Notes: generated by a model from the sequence alone, not told the origin. Shown: positions 42,231 through 50,787, numbered from the stretch's first letter. The stretch: 64,000 nucleotides of DNA from Phocaeicola fibrisolvens (GCF_025567125.1 NZ_JAOQJI010000014.1:1-64000); one strand, 5' to 3'. Numbers and translations: made by a program.

Positions 42231-43595
42231 ATGATCAATATAACAGAGGTACTGGAAACCAATAAGATGATAGAGCAGGAAAACCTGGATGTGCGTACCA
42301 TTACGATGGGTATCAACCTGTTGGACTGTGCGGACAGTAACTTGGAGGTGCTTTGTCAGAATATATACAACAAAATTATCGGACTGGCAAAAGACCTGGT
42401 GAAGACGGGAGAGGACATTTCCAAGGAATTTGGAATTCCTATCGTGAACAAGCGTATTTCCATCACACCGATAGCCTTGGTAGGAGGTACGGCTTGCAAG
42501 ACGCCGGATGATTATGTGCAGATTGCCAAAACTTTGGACAAGGTGGCCGGAGAACTGGGGGTCAACTTTATCGGCGGTTATTCTGCGATAGTTTCCAAAG
42601 GAATGAGCCGCAGCGACGAGTTGCTGATTCGTTCCATCCCGAAAGCTCTGGCTTGTACGGAGCGCATCTGTAGTTCCGTGAACGTAGGTTCCACCAAGAC
42701 GGGCATCAACATGGATGCGGTGAAACTGATGGGCGAAATCATCAAGGAAACGGCCGAAATGACCAAGGAACGCGATTCGTTGGGTTGTGCCAAACTGGTG
42801 GTGCTCTGTAATGCCCCTGATGACAACCCCTTCATGGCGGGAGCCTTCCATGGTGTATCCGAGCCGGATGCAGTGATTAACGTGGGTGTCAGCGGTCCGG
42901 GCGTGGTGAAATATGCCTTGGAGCAAATCCGCGGAAAGAGTTTCGAAGTGCTTTGTGAAACCATCAAGCGCACGGCGTTCAAGATTACGCGTGTGGGACA
43001 GCTGGTGGCTCAGGAGGCTTCACGCCGTCTGAATGTGCCGTTCGGTATCATCGACCTATCACTGGCTCCGACGCCGGCGGTGGGCGATAGTGTGGCTGAA
43101 ATCCTGCAGGAAATCGGACTGGAATATCCGGGAGCTCCGGGAACGACGGCAGCCTTGGCCTTGCTGAACGACCAGGTGAAGAAGGGAGGCGTGATGGCGT
43201 CTTCGTATGTGGGCGGACTCAGTGGTGCCTTCATTCCAGTCAGTGAAGACCAGGGAATGATTGATGCCGTAGAAGCGGGTGCCCTGACGATTGAGAAACT
43301 GGAGGCCATGACTTGTGTCTGCTCTGTAGGTCTGGATATGATTGCCATTCCGGGAAGCACGTCTGCTGCTACCATTTCGGGGGTAATCGCCGACGAGGCA
43401 GCCATTGGAATGGTGAACCAGAAGACCACGGCAGTACGTGTGATTCCGGTTATCGGCAAGGAAGTGGGCGAAACAGTGGAATTCGGTGGCTTGCTGGGAC
43501 ATGCTCCGGTCATGCCAGTCAACCGTTACAGCTGTGAGGCTTTCGTGAACCGTGGCGGACGGATTCCGGCACCGATTCACAGCTTTAAGAACTGA
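42231..43595 (+). CDS. PFL-family protein (DUF711/UPF0210)
   Basis: 454 residues, cytoplasmic. The sequence runs VLETNKMIEQENLDVRTITMGINLLDC, NKRISITPIALVGGTACKT, VNFIGGYSAIVSKGMSRSDELLIRSIP, CSSVNVGSTKTGINMDAV, APTPAVGDSVAEILQ and IPGSTSAATISGVIADE, matching the UPF0210/DUF711 family over its whole length. The fold is like glycyl-radical enzymes, but no C-terminal glycyl-radical motif is seen, so the catalytic role is unproven. It pairs with the ACT protein just upstream. A strong terminator follows. Confidence 0.93.
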   Translation: MINITEVLETNKMIEQENLDVRTITMGINLLDCADSNLEVLCQNIYNKIIGLAKDLVKTGEDISKEFGIPIVNKRISITPIALVGGTACKTPDDYVQIAKTLDKVAGELGVNFIGGYSAIVSKGMSRSDELLIRSIPKALACTERICSSVNVGSTKTGINMDAVKLMGEIIKETAEMTKERDSLGCAKLVVLCNAPDDNPFMAGAFHGVSEPDAVINVGVSGPGVVKYALEQIRGKSFEVLCETIKRTAFKITRVGQLVAQEASRRLNVPFGIIDLSLAPTPAVGDSVAEILQEIGLEYPGAPGTTAALALLNDQVKKGGVMASSYVGGLSGAFIPVSEDQGMIDAVEAGALTIEKLEAMTCVCSVGLDMIAIPGSTSAATISGVIADEAAIGMVNQKTTAVRVIPVIGKEVGETVEFGGLLGHAPVMPVNRYSCEAFVNRGGRIPAPIHSFKN

Positions 43596-43623
43596 TATTG
43601 ACATCGAACATAGTATAGAAAAG

Positions 43624-43670
43624 AGGGAGGCTCAGCCGGTTGGACAACCGTTGAGCCTCCCTTTCTCTTA
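43624..43670 (+). terminator. Terminator of the ACT-PFL unit
   Basis: AGGGAGGCTCA pairs with TGAGCCTCCCT, and an inner stem CGGTTG/CAACCG closes it; TTCTCTTAT follows. Confidence 0.85.
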
Positions 43671-43779
43671 TAACCTTAATACGATGGTAATTGTATTTAC
43701 TCTTTTTATATAACAACTTGAGGCGGAAAATGTTTTGCTGGAGGACGGAAAAAGTGCTAGGACACTGCCGGATTTGTGC

Positions 43780-43787
43780 TATCTTTG
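43780..43787 (+). promoter_or_regulatory. Promoter -7 element of the helicase gene
   Basis: TATCTTTG followed by C, 23 bp before the chosen helicase start. Confidence 0.6.
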
Positions 43788-43809
43788 CGGCAGAAATATT
43801 TTGACCTGT

Positions 43810-46161
43810 ATGACAGATTATTTGAATGAACTGAATGACAGTCAGCGCGAGGCGGTGATGTACAACGACGGACCCTCCCTGGTGATTGCCGGAGCCGGTT
43901 CCGGAAAGACGCGCGTGCTGACCTACAAGATAGCCTATCTGCTGGACAACGGGTATGAGCCGTGGTCTATTCTGGCATTGACCTTTACCAACAAGGCGGC
44001 CCGCGAGATGAAGGAGCGTATTGCCCGCCAGGTGGGGCCGGAGCGGGCCCGTTATCTCTGGATGGGGACTTTCCATTCCATTTTTTCCCGTATTCTGCGG
44101 GCAGAGGCCGATGCGCTGGGCTTTACGTCCAACTTCACGATTTACGACGCGACGGATTCCAAGAGTCTGGTGAAGGCCATTATCAAGGAAATGAATCTGG
44201 ACGACAAGGTGTACAAGCCGGGCATGGTGCAGGGACGCATCAGTCAGGCCAAGAACCACCTGGTGCTGCCGGAGGCATACGCGGCGAATGCAGAGCTGGT
44301 GGAGGCGGACCAGGCGGCAAAGGTGCCGTTGGTGCGGGAAATTTATGCGCGCTACTGGAACCGCTGCCGGCAGAGTGATGCCATGGACTTCGACGACCTG
44401 CTGCTTTATACCTATTTATTGTTTCATACGCGTCCGGACATCTGCGACAAGTATGCGGCACGTTTCCGTTATATTCTGGTGGACGAGTACCAGGACACGA
44501 ACTTTGCCCAGCACAGCATTGTGCTCCAGCTTACGCAGAAACAGCAGTTCGTGTGTGTGGTGGGCGACGATGCACAGAGCATCTATTCCTTCCGTGGGGC
44601 CAACATCGACAACATCCTGAATTTTACCCGTACCTATAAAGATGCCCGTCTGTTCAAGTTGGAACAGAATTACCGTTCCACGCAGACCATTGTCAATGCG
44701 GCCAACAGCCTGATTGCGAAAAACCGTGACCAGATTCGGAAGGATGTCTTTTCGGAAAAAGACAAAGGGGAGCCTATCGGGGTGTTTGCAGCCTACAGCG
44801 ACGTGGAAGAAGGAGAGATTGTGGTCAATAAGATTGTGCAGTTGCATGCGAAGGAAGACTATGCCTATCACGACTGTGCCATCCTTTACCGTACGAATGC
44901 CCAGAGCCGTATCTTCGAAGAGGCGTTGCGCAAGCGCGGTATTCCGTACCGTATCTATGGGGGACTGTCGTTCTACCAGCGCAAGGAAGTGAAAGACGTC
45001 GTGGCTTATTTCCGGATGGTGGTGAATCCGAACGATGAAGAGGCTTTCAAGCGGGTCATCAATTATCCGGCGCGCGGTATCGGGAATACGACGCTGGGTA
45101 AACTGGCGGAGGCTGCCAGCCGTTTTCAGGTGAGTCTGTGGAAGGTGTTGTGCGAACCGCTGAGCTACGGACTGACATTGAACAAGGGTACCCACGCCAA
45201 ATTGCAGGGCTTCCGTGACCTGATTGCGGAGTTTGTGAAGATGGCCCAGGAGAAGGATGCCTATACGGTAGGTATGGAACTGGTGCGCCGTTCGGGCATC
45301 ATGGCAGAAGTGTATCAGGACCGCTCGCCCGAGAATCTGAGCCGACAGGAAAACATCGAGGAACTGGTGAACGGTATGCGTGATTTCTGTGAAGGACGGC
45401 AGGAAGAGGGGAATCCTCATCTGCTGCTGGCCGATTACCTGTCGGAGATTGCCCTGCTCACTGATCAGGATGAGGACAAGGGAGAAACGCAGTCGAAGGT
45501 GACACTGATGACCATCCATTCGGCCAAGGGACTGGAGTTCCGCAATGTGTTTGTGGTGGGGATGGAAGAGAACCTGTTCCCCAGTCCGCTGTCGTCGGCT
45601 TCCTATCGGGCGTTGGAAGAAGAACGCCGCCTGTTTTATGTGGCCGTCACCCGGGCGGAAGACCACTGCTACCTGTCGTATGCCAAGAGCCGTTTCAAGT
45701 ATGGCAAGATGGAATTCTGCAATCCGAGCCGTTTCCTGAAGGACATCGACGTGCGTTACCTGAAACTGCCGCAGGAGGAACTGATGGCCGGGCGCATCGA
45801 GGAAAAGGCCAGCCGTTTCCGGAAGGAGGCCAGTCGCGCTTCCTACGAACGCGAGCCCCGTGAAAGTGGACCGTCGATGTTCGACGGAGGTCCGATGCCG
45901 GAAGAACCCCATCGTTTTGTGCCTCCTCGCACGTTGCGGCGGATTCCCGAGGCAGCCCCATCGGCTACGCCGTCACGTCCGTCGGCAGGGGGACTGTCGG
46001 CCGGCATGTGGATAGAACACGAACGCTTCGGCAAGGGAGAAGTGACCAAGGTGGAAGGCAGCGGAGACAACTGCAAGGCGACGGTGCAGTTCCAGCATGC
46101 CGGGGTGAAGCAGCTCTTGCTGAAGTTTGCCCGTTTTAAAGTAATCGATGAAACAAAATAA
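43810..46161 (+). CDS. UvrD/PcrA-type DNA helicase
   Basis: 783-residue superfamily 1A 3'-5' helicase. Motifs: Q-like LNDSQREAV, GAGSGKTRVL (Walker A, about 25), LTFTNKAAREMKERI (Ia), ILVDEYQDTNFAQ (DExx), VVGDDAQSIYSFRGA (III), QNYRSTQTIVNAAN (IV), LMTIHSAKGLEFRNVFV (V) and FYVAVTRAEDHCYLSYA (VI). A C-terminal tail of about 100 residues has a low-complexity linker and an SH3-like end (GMWIEHERFGKGEVTKVEG), as in PcrA. It acts in repair or removal of stalled complexes. The start MTDYLNELNDSQ follows the promoter. nspC begins 12 bp downstream. Confidence 0.95.
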   Translation: MTDYLNELNDSQREAVMYNDGPSLVIAGAGSGKTRVLTYKIAYLLDNGYEPWSILALTFTNKAAREMKERIARQVGPERARYLWMGTFHSIFSRILRAEADALGFTSNFTIYDATDSKSLVKAIIKEMNLDDKVYKPGMVQGRISQAKNHLVLPEAYAANAELVEADQAAKVPLVREIYARYWNRCRQSDAMDFDDLLLYTYLLFHTRPDICDKYAARFRYILVDEYQDTNFAQHSIVLQLTQKQQFVCVVGDDAQSIYSFRGANIDNILNFTRTYKDARLFKLEQNYRSTQTIVNAANSLIAKNRDQIRKDVFSEKDKGEPIGVFAAYSDVEEGEIVVNKIVQLHAKEDYAYHDCAILYRTNAQSRIFEEALRKRGIPYRIYGGLSFYQRKEVKDVVAYFRMVVNPNDEEAFKRVINYPARGIGNTTLGKLAEAASRFQVSLWKVLCEPLSYGLTLNKGTHAKLQGFRDLIAEFVKMAQEKDAYTVGMELVRRSGIMAEVYQDRSPENLSRQENIEELVNGMRDFCEGRQEEGNPHLLLADYLSEIALLTDQDEDKGETQSKVTLMTIHSAKGLEFRNVFVVGMEENLFPSPLSSASYRALEEERRLFYVAVTRAEDHCYLSYAKSRFKYGKMEFCNPSRFLKDIDVRYLKLPQEELMAGRIEEKASRFRKEASRASYEREPRESGPSMFDGGPMPEEPHRFVPPRTLRRIPEAAPSATPSRPSAGGLSAGMWIEHERFGKGEVTKVEGSGDNCKATVQFQHAGVKQLLLKFARFKVIDETK

Positions 46162-46173
46162 ATAAGAAAGACA

Positions 46174-47340
46174 ATGATAAAAGACTGGGACAAGATACCC
46201 TCTCCGTGCTATGTCATGGAGGAGGAGTTGCTGAGAAAGAATCTCACACTGATCAAGCACGTGGCCGATACGGCAGGGGTGGAAATCATTCTGGCGTTTA
46301 AAGCTTTCGCCATGTGGAAATCGTTCCCGATTTTCCGGGAATACATCCGTTACACCACGGCCAGTTCCGAATACGAGGCTCGTCTGGCTTTCGAGGAGTT
46401 TGGCAGCAAGGCCCACACGTATTCACCCGCCTATACGGCACAGAATTTTCCGGCTTTCCTGAAATACAGCAGTCACATCACCTTCAACTCGCTGTCGCAG
46501 TACGAACGGTTCTATCCGATGGCCAAGGCGAATCCGGAACCAGTGTCCTGCGGTATCCGCGTCAATCCCGAATATTCGGAAGTGGAGGTGGAACTGTATA
46601 ATCCGTGTGCGCCGGGCACCCGTTTTGGGGTAACGGCCGACCAGTTGCCGGAGCAGTTGCCGGAAGGAATTGAAGGGTTCCACTGTCATTGCCATTGCGA
46701 GTCGAGTTCCTACGAACTGGAACGCACGCTTCAGCACATTGAAGAAAAGTTCAGTCGCTGGTTTCCGCAGTTGAAATGGCTGAATCTGGGAGGAGGCCAT
46801 CTGATGACACGGGCCGATTACGACGTGGACCATCTGATTCGCTTGCTGCAAGGACTGAAGTCGCGCTATCCACATTTGCAGATTATCCTGGAACCGGGCT
46901 CAGCTTTCACCTGGCAGACTGGTCCGCTGGTGGCTTCGGTGGTCGACGTGGTGGAAAACCGGGGCATACGGACAGCCATTCTTGATGTCAGCTTCACCTG
47001 CCACATGCCCGACTGTCTGGAGATGCCTTATCAGCCGCGGGTGCGTGATGCCGAGTCATTGCCTGCCGATGCAGTGAAAACCGCTCCGAAAGAAGCGCAT
47101 GTGTACCGGTTGGGCGGCAACAGTTGCCTGAGTGGTGACTACATGGGCAGTTGGAAGTTCGACCACGAGCTGCAGGTAGGCGAGCGGGTTGTGTTTGAAG
47201 ACATGATTCACTATACCATGGTCAAGACGAACATGTTCAACGGCATCCATCATCCGTCGATTGCCATTCTGCATACCGACGGCGAACTGGAAGTGTATCG
47301 CACTTTCCACTACGAGGATTATCGCGACCGCATGTGTTGA
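46174..47340 (+). CDS. nspC: Carboxynorspermidine decarboxylase
   Basis: 388-residue PLP enzyme (alanine-racemase/DAP-decarboxylase fold) making spermidine or norspermidine in the alternative polyamine pathway. PLP Lys lies in IILAFKAFAMW (about residue 38). Family motifs: YTTASSEYEARLAFEEF, SCGIRVNPEYSEVEVELYNPCAPGTRFGV, GFHCHCHCESSSYELERTL, LNLGGGHLMTRADYD and RLGGNSCLSGDYMGSW (catalytic Cys region). It follows the helicase gene closely. Its usual partner, carboxynorspermidine dehydrogenase, is not in the window. Confidence 0.95.
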   Translation: MIKDWDKIPSPCYVMEEELLRKNLTLIKHVADTAGVEIILAFKAFAMWKSFPIFREYIRYTTASSEYEARLAFEEFGSKAHTYSPAYTAQNFPAFLKYSSHITFNSLSQYERFYPMAKANPEPVSCGIRVNPEYSEVEVELYNPCAPGTRFGVTADQLPEQLPEGIEGFHCHCHCESSSYELERTLQHIEEKFSRWFPQLKWLNLGGGHLMTRADYDVDHLIRLLQGLKSRYPHLQIILEPGSAFTWQTGPLVASVVDVVENRGIRTAILDVSFTCHMPDCLEMPYQPRVRDAESLPADAVKTAPKEAHVYRLGGNSCLSGDYMGSWKFDHELQVGERVVFEDMIHYTMVKTNMFNGIHHPSIAILHTDGELEVYRTFHYEDYRDRMC

Positions 47341-47356
47341 GAGGACTGTAAAAAAA

Positions 47357-47488
47357 CACTTAGACGTTTGTGGGAAAACGCTTAGGCATTTGAAGTAAAA
47401 CATCTAAGCGTTTCAATCAAAACTCTTAGGCGTTTGAAGGAAAACTCTTAGGCGTTTCCCTTCAAACGCCTTTACGTTTTTTAGTGAG
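47357..47488. repeat. 22-bp tandem repeat array, six units
   Basis: Six steps of exactly 22 bp (47357, 47379, 47401, 47423, 47445, 47467). Each unit has a 13-bp core close to CNCTTAGGCGTTT (variants such as CATCTAAGCGTTT), then a variable hexamer and usually AAAA. The core is partly self-complementary, so units can pair with neighbours; the last two form a hairpin (GGCGTTT...AAACGCC) with a T-run (CGTTTTTT), able to terminate nspC. It sits between nspC and the tRNA promoter. Confidence 0.88.
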
Positions 47489-47709
47489 CGTCTTAACTCT
47501 TCTTTTTCTCTACAGAAGTCTTCTGATGTCTTCATTTTCAGATTTTTCTGCATGCGGAAACCGCCTGAAGCGCAGGATGGCTCATGTGGCCGCTGAAGAA
47601 AAATGTCACTTTTTTCAAAAAAAGATGCCCGATAGTTTTGGTAGTTTCAAAAAAACGACTACCTTTGCACTCGCAATCGGGAAAAATGATGAACGGTTGC
47701 AGAAATGAT
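47489..47709 (+). promoter_or_regulatory. Leader region with tRNA-cluster promoter
   Basis: 220 bp without a gene. It begins with a possible degenerate seventh repeat unit (CGTCTTAACTC), then AT-rich sequence, then the promoter at 47637-47667. No other feature was seen. Confidence 0.5.
47637..47667 (+). promoter_or_regulatory. Promoter of the tRNA cluster
   Basis: TTTG (47637-47640), a 19-bp spacer, then TACCTTTG (47660-47667): a textbook Bacteroides -33/-7 promoter. Transcription should start about 40 bp before the first tRNA. Confidence 0.85.
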
Positions 47710-47782
47710 GCGGAAATAGCTCAGTTGGTAGAGCATAACCTTGCCAAGGTTAGGGTCGCGAGTTCGAGTCTCGTTTTCCGCT
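47710..47782 (+). tRNA. tRNA-Gly (GCC)
   Basis: 73 bases, acceptor GCGGAAA/TTTCCGC, anticodon loop with GCC flanked by CCTT and AAGG. First of four identical copies in this cluster. No CCA is encoded. Confidence 0.96.
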
Positions 47783-47815
47783 CAGCGAAAAAGAAAAGAG
47801 TTGCGCTAAGCAAAT

Positions 47816-47899
47816 GCCCAGGTGGCGGAATGGTAGACGCGCACGTTTCAGGTGCGTGTGTCGAGAGGCATGCAGGTTCGAGTCCTGTTCTGGGCACCA
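47816..47899 (+). tRNA. tRNA-Leu (CAG), CCA encoded
   Basis: Class II tRNA with a long variable arm; anticodon stem CACGT/GCGTG and loop TTCAGGT give anticodon CAG. Acceptor GCCCAGG pairs with TCTGGGC. The sequence ends ACCA, so the CCA tail is encoded, unlike the second copy at 48132. Confidence 0.93.
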
Positions 47900-47924
47900 T
47901 AACAATTCTTTTCTTTTTCTTTTT

Positions 47925-48009
47925 GGAGGAATGGCGGAATTGGTAGACGCGCCACTTTGAGGGGGTGGTGACAGTTTATGTCGTGTGAGTTCGAGTCTCA
48001 TTTCCTTCA
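47925..48009 (+). tRNA. tRNA-Leu (GAG)
   Basis: Class II tRNA, acceptor GGAGGAA with TTCCTTC, anticodon stem CCACT/GGTGG, loop TTGAGGG giving GAG. Discriminator A; no CCA encoded. Confidence 0.93.
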
Positions 48010-48018
48010 CATAAAATT

Positions 48019-48091
48019 GCGGAAATAGCTCAGTTGGTAGAGCATAACCTTGCCAAGGTTAGGGTCGCGAGTTCGAGTCTCGTTTTCCGCT
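48019..48091 (+). tRNA. tRNA-Gly (GCC), second copy
   Basis: Identical in all 73 bases to the first tRNA-Gly of the cluster. Confidence 0.96.
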
Positions 48092-48131
48092 CAAGCGTTT
48101 TTTTGATGCGCGAAGGTCGAAAGGCCGTAAT

Positions 48132-48212
48132 GCCCAGGTGGCGGAATGGTAGACGCGCACGTTTCAGGTGCGTGTGTCGAGAGGCATGCAGGTTCGAGTC
48201 CTGTTCTGGGCA
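48132..48212 (+). tRNA. tRNA-Leu (CAG), second copy
   Basis: Same body as the copy at 47816, but the 3' flank after the discriminator A is CTA rather than CCA, so the tail must be added enzymatically. Confidence 0.93.
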
Positions 48213-48221
48213 CTACACATT

Positions 48222-48294
48222 GCGGAAATAGCTCAGTTGGTAGAGCATAACCTTGCCAAGGTTAGGGTCGCGAGTTCGAGTCTCGTTTTCCGCT
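48222..48294 (+). tRNA. tRNA-Gly (GCC), third copy
   Basis: Identical to the other tRNA-Gly copies, 9 bases after the preceding tRNA-Leu. Confidence 0.96.
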
Positions 48295-48316
48295 CCAATT
48301 TGTTTACTGAAAATTT

Positions 48317-48389
48317 GCGGAAATAGCTCAGTTGGTAGAGCATAACCTTGCCAAGGTTAGGGTCGCGAGTTCGAGTCTCGTTTTCCGCT
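48317..48389 (+). tRNA. tRNA-Gly (GCC), fourth copy
   Basis: Identical to the other copies; last tRNA of the cluster, 22 bases after the third copy. Confidence 0.96.
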
Positions 48390-48463
48390 CGGAGGAGAAG
48401 ACAGCGCCAGTTGTTTTCTCTTTTTTTATGTGTTTTTCCTGTGTGGATTTTTTTTGAATATCT

Positions 48464-48496
48464 CTTGCGGGGATTATAAGGAATTTGATATATTTG
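48464..48496 (+). promoter_or_regulatory. Promoter of the 70-residue protein gene
   Basis: CTTG (48464-48467), a 21-bp spacer and TATATTTG (48489-48496) fit a Bacteroides promoter, 28 bp before the start codon. Confidence 0.6.
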
Positions 48497-48524
48497 CGCC
48501 TGCAATCAGAAAAAGGAAAAAGTC

Positions 48525-48737
48525 ATGAAAACGTATGATATTTATTTCTCGGACGGAAGTTCGAGCGACAATAAGGGGTTTTCCATCAAGACACCCGAAA
48601 AGGCTATCCACATGGCAGAGGATATGCTGGTAAAAGGCAACAGTTACATTGATGATTATGCCGGAGGGACAATTTCGGTCGTAGCTTCCGATGGAGAAGT
48701 GGTGTGGAGCAGTCCGATACCTCCCAAAGGAAAGTAA
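48525..48737 (+). CDS. 70-residue conserved-looking small protein
   Basis: Starts MKTYDIYFSDGSSSDNKGF and ends SSPIPPKGK; no signal peptide or membrane segment. It reads as a small beta-rich fold with one helix (TPEKAIHMAEDMLVK). It has its own promoter and a GGAAAAAG ribosome-binding region before the ATG. Codon pattern and spacing look genuine. I do not recognise the family. It precedes ribE by 38 bp, so the two may be co-transcribed, but no link to riboflavin is visible. Confidence 0.7.
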   Translation: MKTYDIYFSDGSSSDNKGFSIKTPEKAIHMAEDMLVKGNSYIDDYAGGTISVVASDGEVVWSSPIPPKGK

Positions 48738-48775
48738 AAGCACGTATTAGTATATCATTAAAAACCATAAGATTT

Positions 48776-49381
48776 ATGTTTTCTGGAATAGTAGAAGAAT
48801 ATGCGGAAGTGGTCAAGGTGGTAAAGGATCAGGAAAACCTGCACCTGACACTGAAATGTTCGTTTGTAGACGAGTTGAAAATAGACCAGAGTGTGTCCCA
48901 CAACGGGGTGTGCCTGACAGTGGTGAGCATTCAGGACGGCACTTATACGGTGACGGCCATGAAGGAAACCATCGAACGTTCCAATATCGGCCTGCTGGTT
49001 CCGGGGGATAAGGTGAACGTGGAACGCAGCATGATGATGAACGGACGGCTGGACGGACACATCGTGCAGGGGCATGTAGACCAGACGGCGGTTTGTACGG
49101 CCATCGACGATGCACAGGGAAGCTGGTATTTCACGTTCAAGTACGACTTTGACAAGGAAATGGCAAAACGCGGCTATTTTACGGTGGACAAAGGTTCTGT
49201 CACGGTGAACGGGGTGAGCCTGACTGTCTGCAATCCGACGGCCGACAGTTTCCAGGTGGCCATCATTCCTTACACGTATGAGCATACCAACTTCCATACC
49301 ATTAAGGTGGGTAGTGTGGTGAACATCGAATTTGACATTATCGGGAAGTATTTGAGCCGCATGATGCAGCTCACGAAGTAA
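48776..49381 (+). CDS. ribE: Riboflavin synthase
   Basis: 201-residue enzyme converting two 6,7-dimethyl-8-ribityllumazine molecules to riboflavin. It starts with the invariant MFSGIVEEYAEV and has two homologous lumazine-binding barrels: residues about 1-97 (SVSHNGVCLTVVSI, NVERSMMMNGRLDGHIVQGHVD) and about 98-190 (GSVTVNGVSLTVCNP, FHTIKVGSVVNIEFDIIGKYLSRM). The longer in-frame version upstream has 24 extra residues and was rejected because it would overlap the 70-residue gene. Other rib genes are not nearby. Confidence 0.96.
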   Translation: MFSGIVEEYAEVVKVVKDQENLHLTLKCSFVDELKIDQSVSHNGVCLTVVSIQDGTYTVTAMKETIERSNIGLLVPGDKVNVERSMMMNGRLDGHIVQGHVDQTAVCTAIDDAQGSWYFTFKYDFDKEMAKRGYFTVDKGSVTVNGVSLTVCNPTADSFQVAIIPYTYEHTNFHTIKVGSVVNIEFDIIGKYLSRMMQLTK

Positions 49382-49402
49382 TGGCCGGTTGTGTCCGGCT
49401 CT

Positions 49403-49447
49403 CAGGCGCAGTTCTCAGGGGAATCTGGGAGCTGCGCCTGTTTTTTT
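49403..49447. terminator. Terminator between ribE and the YihY gene
   Basis: CAGGCGCAG...CTGCGCCTG forms a stem extended by TTCTCAG/CTGGGAG, followed by TTTTTTT on the plus strand. It serves ribE and lies between convergent genes. Confidence 0.88.
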
Positions 49448-50762
49448 ACAGGTCCTTCAGCAGGATGTGACTGTTCTTTTCCGTATATTCTTTGCGGGCT
49501 TCTATCAGGGCCTGCCAGGCGGCTGAATAATGTCCCGGGTCGACTTTGAAATCTTCTGCTCCGTTGGCATCCAGTTGGCTGAGCAGGGTTCCCACGCTCA
49601 GTCGGTTGATGTCAATGCCCGGAAGATAGCGTGGTTCGCGTGATTTCTCTTCTCCACCGGCGTCTGCTTCGTAAATCAGCCGTATGTCTTGTAATTCATA
49701 CAAAATGCTCTTTGTCAGCCGGATAGGAATCTTGTGTTCCTTGCTGAGGGCTTCTGCCGTGTAAGGACGGCCGCCTGTGGCAAACCGCTTGCAGATGGAA
49801 CTCAGGATGATGGTGCAGAAGAAATCGTGAAAGCGGCGGCTGATGTGGGCCGTTTCCTTTCCGAAGTTGAAGGTGGAAATGTTTTGGCTGATGTAGCTCA
49901 TCTCGGCTCCGAACAGGCAGATGCTCCAGGAAATCTGTGCCCATAACAGGAACATCGGAATGGCCGCGAAACTTCCGTAGATGGCGTTGTAGTTGGAGAC
50001 CCATATCTGGCTGTTGATGTAAACATACTGGAAGGCCTGGAAAGCACTTCCGGCCAGTATGCCGGGCAGCCAGGCATGGGTGAGCTTGACTTTCGTGTTG
50101 GGCATGAAGGTGTAGAGCCCGATGAACATTCCCCAGATAAGCGCGTAGGGGATGAGGCGGACAAAGAATTTCAATACCGGAGCCAGTACCATGAAGTTTT
50201 GCATTTCCTTGACATAGGTGGTCATGAAGATGGTCAGACCGCTGGATACTACCAGCAGTATCGGGAGCAACAGAATCATGGAAAAGTAGTCGGTTATCTG
50301 GCGGAACACGCTGCGGGGTTTCTTTACTTGCCAGATGGCGTTGAAACTGCGTTCGATGTTGTCAATCAGCAGCAGGATGGTGCCTAGCAGCATGATGAGG
50401 CCAATGCCGATGAAGATACCGCTTTGTGCATGCTCCAGGTAGGAATTGATCCAACTGATAATCAGTTCGGCCTGCGAACCGGTCATCCCGCTTCGGAACT
50501 GCGACTCGACCATTGCGTCGAATCCGAATCCCCGGGCGATGGCGAACAGCAAGGCCAGGATGGGGATGATAGAGAGCAGGGTACTGTAGGTCAGTGCAGA
50601 GGCACGCACTACAATACGGTCGTTGATGAACTGGATGATGGAGAGATAGACTATTTTAAGGCAAGTGTAGGCCTTCCACTGAAGGTGGGTGACTTCATCT
50701 TCTCGGATGCGCCATATACCGTCGTCCAGAAAATGAATCAGCGCTTTTATTCGGGCGTTCAT
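49446..50762 (-). CDS. YihY/BrkB-family inner-membrane protein
   Basis: 438 residues. The YihY/virulence-factor BrkB (formerly called RNase BN) domain spans about 30-300: RASALTYSTLLSIIPILALLFAIARGFGF, FIGIGLIMLLGTILLLIDNIERSFNAIWQVKKPRS, YALIWGMFIGLYTFMPNTKVKLTHAWLPGILAGSAFQAFQYVYI and AIPMFLLWAQISWSICLFGAEMSYI, about six membrane segments. A cytoplasmic C-terminal extension of about 120 residues looks like a winged-helix domain (SKEHKIPIRLTKSILYELQDI), fitting the family form with a helix-turn-helix tail. The role is unproven; the family is not RNase BN. It follows rnpB on the same strand. Confidence 0.88.
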   Translation of the reverse strand: MNARIKALIHFLDDGIWRIREDEVTHLQWKAYTCLKIVYLSIIQFINDRIVVRASALTYSTLLSIIPILALLFAIARGFGFDAMVESQFRSGMTGSQAELIISWINSYLEHAQSGIFIGIGLIMLLGTILLLIDNIERSFNAIWQVKKPRSVFRQITDYFSMILLLPILLVVSSGLTIFMTTYVKEMQNFMVLAPVLKFFVRLIPYALIWGMFIGLYTFMPNTKVKLTHAWLPGILAGSAFQAFQYVYINSQIWVSNYNAIYGSFAAIPMFLLWAQISWSICLFGAEMSYISQNISTFNFGKETAHISRRFHDFFCTIILSSICKRFATGGRPYTAEALSKEHKIPIRLTKSILYELQDIRLIYEADAGGEEKSREPRYLPGIDINRLSVGTLLSQLDANGAEDFKVDPGHYSAAWQALIEARKEYTEKNSHILLKDL

Positions 50763-50787
50763 GGTCAGCGTGTTTAAGTGAAAAAAG

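Noticed and set aside
47357..47488. CRISPR array.
   Set aside because: Units are 22 bp with only a six-base variable part, there are no cas genes and the core is degenerate between units.
47584..47946. A 120-residue ORF through the tRNA promoter and first tRNAs.
   Set aside because: It runs across a strong promoter and structural tRNA genes; its protein has no family features.
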